Assembly: GCA_027621895.1 (NCBI GenBank)
Contig: JAQCAK010000068.1
Span: 1 to 7,994 of the forward strand
Direction: 5' to 3'
DNA length: 7,994 bases
DNA from: Pseudomonadota bacterium
GTDB taxonomy: Bacteria > Pseudomonadota > Gammaproteobacteria > Pseudomonadales > Azotimanducaceae
Each line of letters opens with the position of its first letter. The first letter of the stretch is position 1. Below are positions 6,455 to 7,994 of this stretch, piece by piece. Under the pieces are notes generated by a model. That model had not been told where the DNA came from. It saw nothing but the letters and a program-made list of their open reading frames with translations, and did not search any database. The position numbers were made by a program, and so were the translations under genes.

Positions 6455-6472
6455 TGTAGGATAAATCCTACA
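6455..6472. promoter_or_regulatory. Perfect 18-bp palindrome, candidate GacA-type box
   Basis: TGTAGGAT-AA-ATCCTACA begins ten bases after the gcdH stop and is centred about 99 bp before the gacA start. It has the form TGTAGG-N6-CCTACA. The known GacA upstream box is TGTAAG-N6-CTTACA, so spacing and length match exactly with one change per arm. As RNA it could form a 7-bp stem with a 4-nt loop, but no T tract follows on either strand, so an intrinsic terminator is unlikely. That it is an operator is inference. Confidence 0.5.
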
Positions 6473-6494
6473 GAGATTACCTGAAACGGCTGTC

Positions 6495-6523
6495 TTTCCA
6501 TGTCGGCCCGCCCGGTTTATGGT
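6495..6523 (+). promoter_or_regulatory. Candidate gacA promoter
   Basis: TTTCCA (6495-6500, four of six) and TATGGT (6518-6523, four of six) are separated by 17 bp. Transcription would start near 6530, giving a leader of about 33 nt and placing the upstream palindrome at about -66. Neither box is strong, and readthrough from gcdH is an alternative. Confidence 0.35.
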
Positions 6524-6562
6524 TTCTGCCATGGTTCAACTCGAATGGGCAGGAGGCATGAG

Positions 6563-7210
6563 ATGATCAGGGTCATTGTTGTCGATGATCACCAGCTGGT
6601 GCGCACCGGCACCCGAAGGCTGCTGGAGGACTGCAGGGGCATTGAGGTGGTTGCCGATGCGGGTTCGGGCGAGCAGGCCGTGGAACTGGTTCGCCAGCAC
6701 CTGCCCGATGTGGTGCTGATGGATATACAGATGCCGGGGATTGGCGGACTTGAAGCCACTCGCCGGTGCCTTCGGGCTCATCCCGAGGTCAAGGTGCTGG
6801 CCGTGACGATCTACGATGACGAGCCTTACCCCTCCAAGTTGCTGCGGGTCGGCGCTGCCGGCTATCTCACCAAGCGTGCCGACCTGGATGAAATGCTGCT
6901 TGCGATCCGCAAGATCGCAGTGGGCCAGCGTTACATCAGCGCCGAGATTGCCCAGCAGATGGCGCTGCGACCCTACTCGGAAGACCAGAATTCACCGTTT
7001 GAGCAACTCAGTGCGCGGGAAATGCAGATTTCGCTGATGGTGATCATGGGACACCGGGTTCAGGAAATCTCGGAAAAGCTGTCATTGAGCCCCAAGACTG
7101 TGAACAGCTATCGCTATCGGGTGTTCGAGAAACTGCATGTGCGTAATGATGTGGGATTGACCCGTATGGCGATCAAGCATGGCATCATCGACGCGGAAAT
7201 CGCTGCCTGA
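6563..7210 (+). CDS. gacA: GacA/UvrY family response regulator
   Basis: This 215-residue two-component regulator is the output of the GacS/BarA sensor kinase. In this family the phosphorylated form activates genes for small RNAs that titrate RsmA/CsrA. The receiver domain shows the acidic pair Asp8-Asp9, phosphoacceptor Asp54 in VVLMDIQMPG, Thr82 and Lys104. The C-terminal LuxR/NarL helix-turn-helix spans about 145-210 (LSAREMQISL, VQEISEKLSLSPKTVNSYRYR). The length and blocks such as MPGIGGLEATR and NSPFEQLS point to GacA rather than a general NarL member. The frame is open upstream (for example ATG at 6545), but AGGAGG (6551-6556), six bases before 6563, fixes this start and gives the family's usual MIRVIVVDDH. 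UDG and uvrC follow on the same strand. Confidence 0.95.
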   Translation: MIRVIVVDDHQLVRTGTRRLLEDCRGIEVVADAGSGEQAVELVRQHLPDVVLMDIQMPGIGGLEATRRCLRAHPEVKVLAVTIYDDEPYPSKLLRVGAAGYLTKRADLDEMLLAIRKIAVGQRYISAEIAQQMALRPYSEDQNSPFEQLSAREMQISLMVIMGHRVQEISEKLSLSPKTVNSYRYRVFEKLHVRNDVGLTRMAIKHGIIDAEIAA

Positions 7211-7262
7211 GCCGGGTTCGACGCTGCTCTCGACCCCATACCCACACGGTTGCGCCGCACAG

Positions 7263-7271
7263 TGCTAAAAT
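7263..7271 (+). promoter_or_regulatory. Extended -10 promoter at the UDG start
   Basis: TGCTAAAAT combines the TGn extension with a -10 box matching TATAAT at five of six positions. No good -35 exists at 16-18 bp. Extended -10 promoters can do without one. The predicted transcription start falls at about 7278, which is the first base of the UDG start codon. Confidence 0.45.
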
Positions 7272-7277
7272 GCCCGG

Positions 7278-7883
7278 GTGCAATCCCAGACTTCAACCAA
7301 CCTGCTCGAATGCCGTTCCTGCAGACGCCTGACTAACCAGTTCAAACGGCTGCGGGTCGACCATCCAGACTACTGGAACCGGCCTGTGCCATCCTGTGGG
7401 CCTGAGGATGCGTCGATTCTGGTAGTGGGTCTTGCTCCCGGACTGAAGGGAGCCAATCGTACGGGCATACCCTTCAGCGGCGATGCTTCCGGGGACCTGC
7501 TGCATGCGACGCTGGACAGGCTGTCGTTGCGTGACCAGGTTCGGATCACGAACGCCGTCAAGTGTCTGCCCATCCGAAACCTGCCCAGTGGGCGGGAGGT
7601 GAAATCCTGCTCGAAGCATCTGCTGCCCGAACTGCAGGCACATGCCTGCCAGCCGAACGGTGTGGTGATTGCCCTCGGCGGGGTCGCCCATCGAGCCATC
7701 CTCTCCAGTCTCGGACTTAAACAGAAAGACCATGTGTTCAGTCATCACGCCGTGCATGAGCTGCCTGGATTTCTGCTGATCGATACCTATCACTGCAGTC
7801 GCTACAACACCCAGACCGGGCGCCTGACACCAACAATGTTTGAAGCGGTTTTCAGAACAGCTACTGAGCATGCAGCAGCATGA
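7278..7883 (+). CDS. Uracil-DNA glycosylase, family 5 (UdgB)-like
   Basis: This 201-residue DNA-repair glycosylase of the iron-sulfur UDG group removes uracil or other deaminated bases to start base excision repair. Motif A is GLAPGLKGANRTGIPFSGD (51-69), the family 5 form. Motif B is YHCSRYNTQTGRL (171-183), aligned with the usual HPSRxNxxTG. Four cysteines, Cys12, Cys15, Cys96 and Cys111, fit the [4Fe-4S] ligand pattern (CxxC, then NAVKC, then a C 15 residues later). The start is constrained: an in-frame TAA lies at 7266-7268, and GTG at 7278 is the only start codon before the first cluster Cys. It has no Shine-Dalgarno sequence and may be leaderless. The stop overlaps the uvrC start as ATGA (7880-7883). 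Exact substrate range is not readable. Confidence 0.88.
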   Translation: MQSQTSTNLLECRSCRRLTNQFKRLRVDHPDYWNRPVPSCGPEDASILVVGLAPGLKGANRTGIPFSGDASGDLLHATLDRLSLRDQVRITNAVKCLPIRNLPSGREVKSCSKHLLPELQAHACQPNGVVIALGGVAHRAILSSLGLKQKDHVFSHHAVHELPGFLLIDTYHCSRYNTQTGRLTPTMFEAVFRTATEHAAA

Positions 7884-7994
7884 GTAGTTTCGACGCTAAA
7901 GCCTTTATCAAAACCCTGCCGGCGCGACCGGGGGTTTACCGCATGATCGGCGAAAAGCACGAGGTGCTTTATGTCGGCAAGGCAAAGAACCTGA
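7880..7994 (+). CDS. uvrC: UvrABC excinuclease subunit C, 5' part
   Basis: The first 38 residues of UvrC are visible before the window ends. UvrC makes the 3' and 5' incisions around DNA lesions in nucleotide excision repair, with UvrA and UvrB. The start MSSFDAKAFIKTLP-ARPGVYRM is typical, and the GIY-YIG nuclease motif for the 3' cut is present as GVY (18-20) and YVGKAKNL (31-38). The helix-hairpin-helix and RNase H-like domains lie beyond the window. The ATG at 7880 overlaps the UDG stop and has no strong Shine-Dalgarno sequence of its own, so translational coupling to UDG is likely. Position downstream of gacA matches the gammaproteobacterial uvrY-uvrC arrangement, with UDG inserted between. 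Confidence 0.96.
   Translation, partial: MSSFDAKAFIKTLPARPGVYRMIGEKHEVLYVGKAKNL

Noticed and set aside
6455..6472. The palindrome as an intrinsic terminator for gcdH.
   Set aside because: The stem is AT-containing and short, and no T tract follows it on either strand.
6473..6562. A possible RsmY/CsrB-like small RNA after the palindrome.
   Set aside because: Such RNAs carry many GGA motifs in hairpin loops and end in a terminator. Here the only GGA triplets form the gacA Shine-Dalgarno sequence, and there is no terminator.
6558..6566. Tiny reading frame ATG AGA TGA overlapping the gacA start.
   Set aside because: AGGAGG is only one base from this ATG, too close for initiation; it serves the gacA ATG at 6563 instead.
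7214..7236. Imperfect inverted repeat after gacA (GGG-T-TCGA with TCGA-CCC) as a terminator.
   Set aside because: It has only seven pairs with a bulge and no T tract, so it is probably chance.

Overview
The window looks like chromosomal DNA of a gammaproteobacterium with moderately high GC. The main support is the right-hand block: a GacA/UvrY response regulator followed by a uracil-DNA glycosylase gene and the start of uvrC. The uvrY/gacA-uvrC pairing is a classic gammaproteobacterial arrangement. A DUF3301 protein, a lone PilZ protein and GcdH fit an aerobic, probably free-living member of the class. I cannot name a genus from sequence alone. Gene density is high, no gap exceeds about 140 bases, and I see no insertion sequence, phage gene, tRNA, rRNA or CRISPR array.

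Layout. 1-387 (+) is the 3' part of a spermidine-synthase-like Rossmann protein. It converges on a class I SAM methyltransferase (410-1057, -), which is preceded on the same strand by a small DUF2892 membrane protein (1183-1377, -). A divergent gap separates these from a DUF3301 membrane-anchored protein (1517-1831, +) that overlaps an M28 zinc peptidase with a lipoprotein signal (1803-2648, +). The peptidase overlaps tail-to-tail with a PilZ c-di-GMP protein (2638-2985, -). Upstream of PilZ on the minus strand lie a MerR-type HTH/TPR fusion (3074-3913) and an acyl-CoA dehydrogenase (3984-5135). Facing away from that dehydrogenase is glutaryl-CoA dehydrogenase gcdH (5273-6445, +). Then come gacA (6563-7210), a family 5-like uracil-DNA glycosylase (7278-7883) and uvrC (7880 to the window end).

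How the genes work together. The two acyl-CoA dehydrogenases are divergent and share a 137-bp intergenic region with recognisable back-to-back promoters. GcdH takes glutaryl-CoA from lysine/tryptophan breakdown to crotonyl-CoA. Its neighbour oxidises an unknown acyl-CoA and may be co-transcribed with the MerR-TPR gene. GacA is the output regulator of the Gac/Rsm (BarA/UvrY-Csr) cascade. The UDG and UvrC genes form a DNA-repair pair coupled by an ATGA overlap.

No new multi-gene system is evident. The signals most worth checking are regulatory: a perfect 18-bp palindrome upstream of gacA that resembles the GacA box, a UDG gene that appears to have a leaderless GTG start, a hairpin with repeated GGA motifs in the PilZ leader, and the compact divergent promoter between the dehydrogenases.
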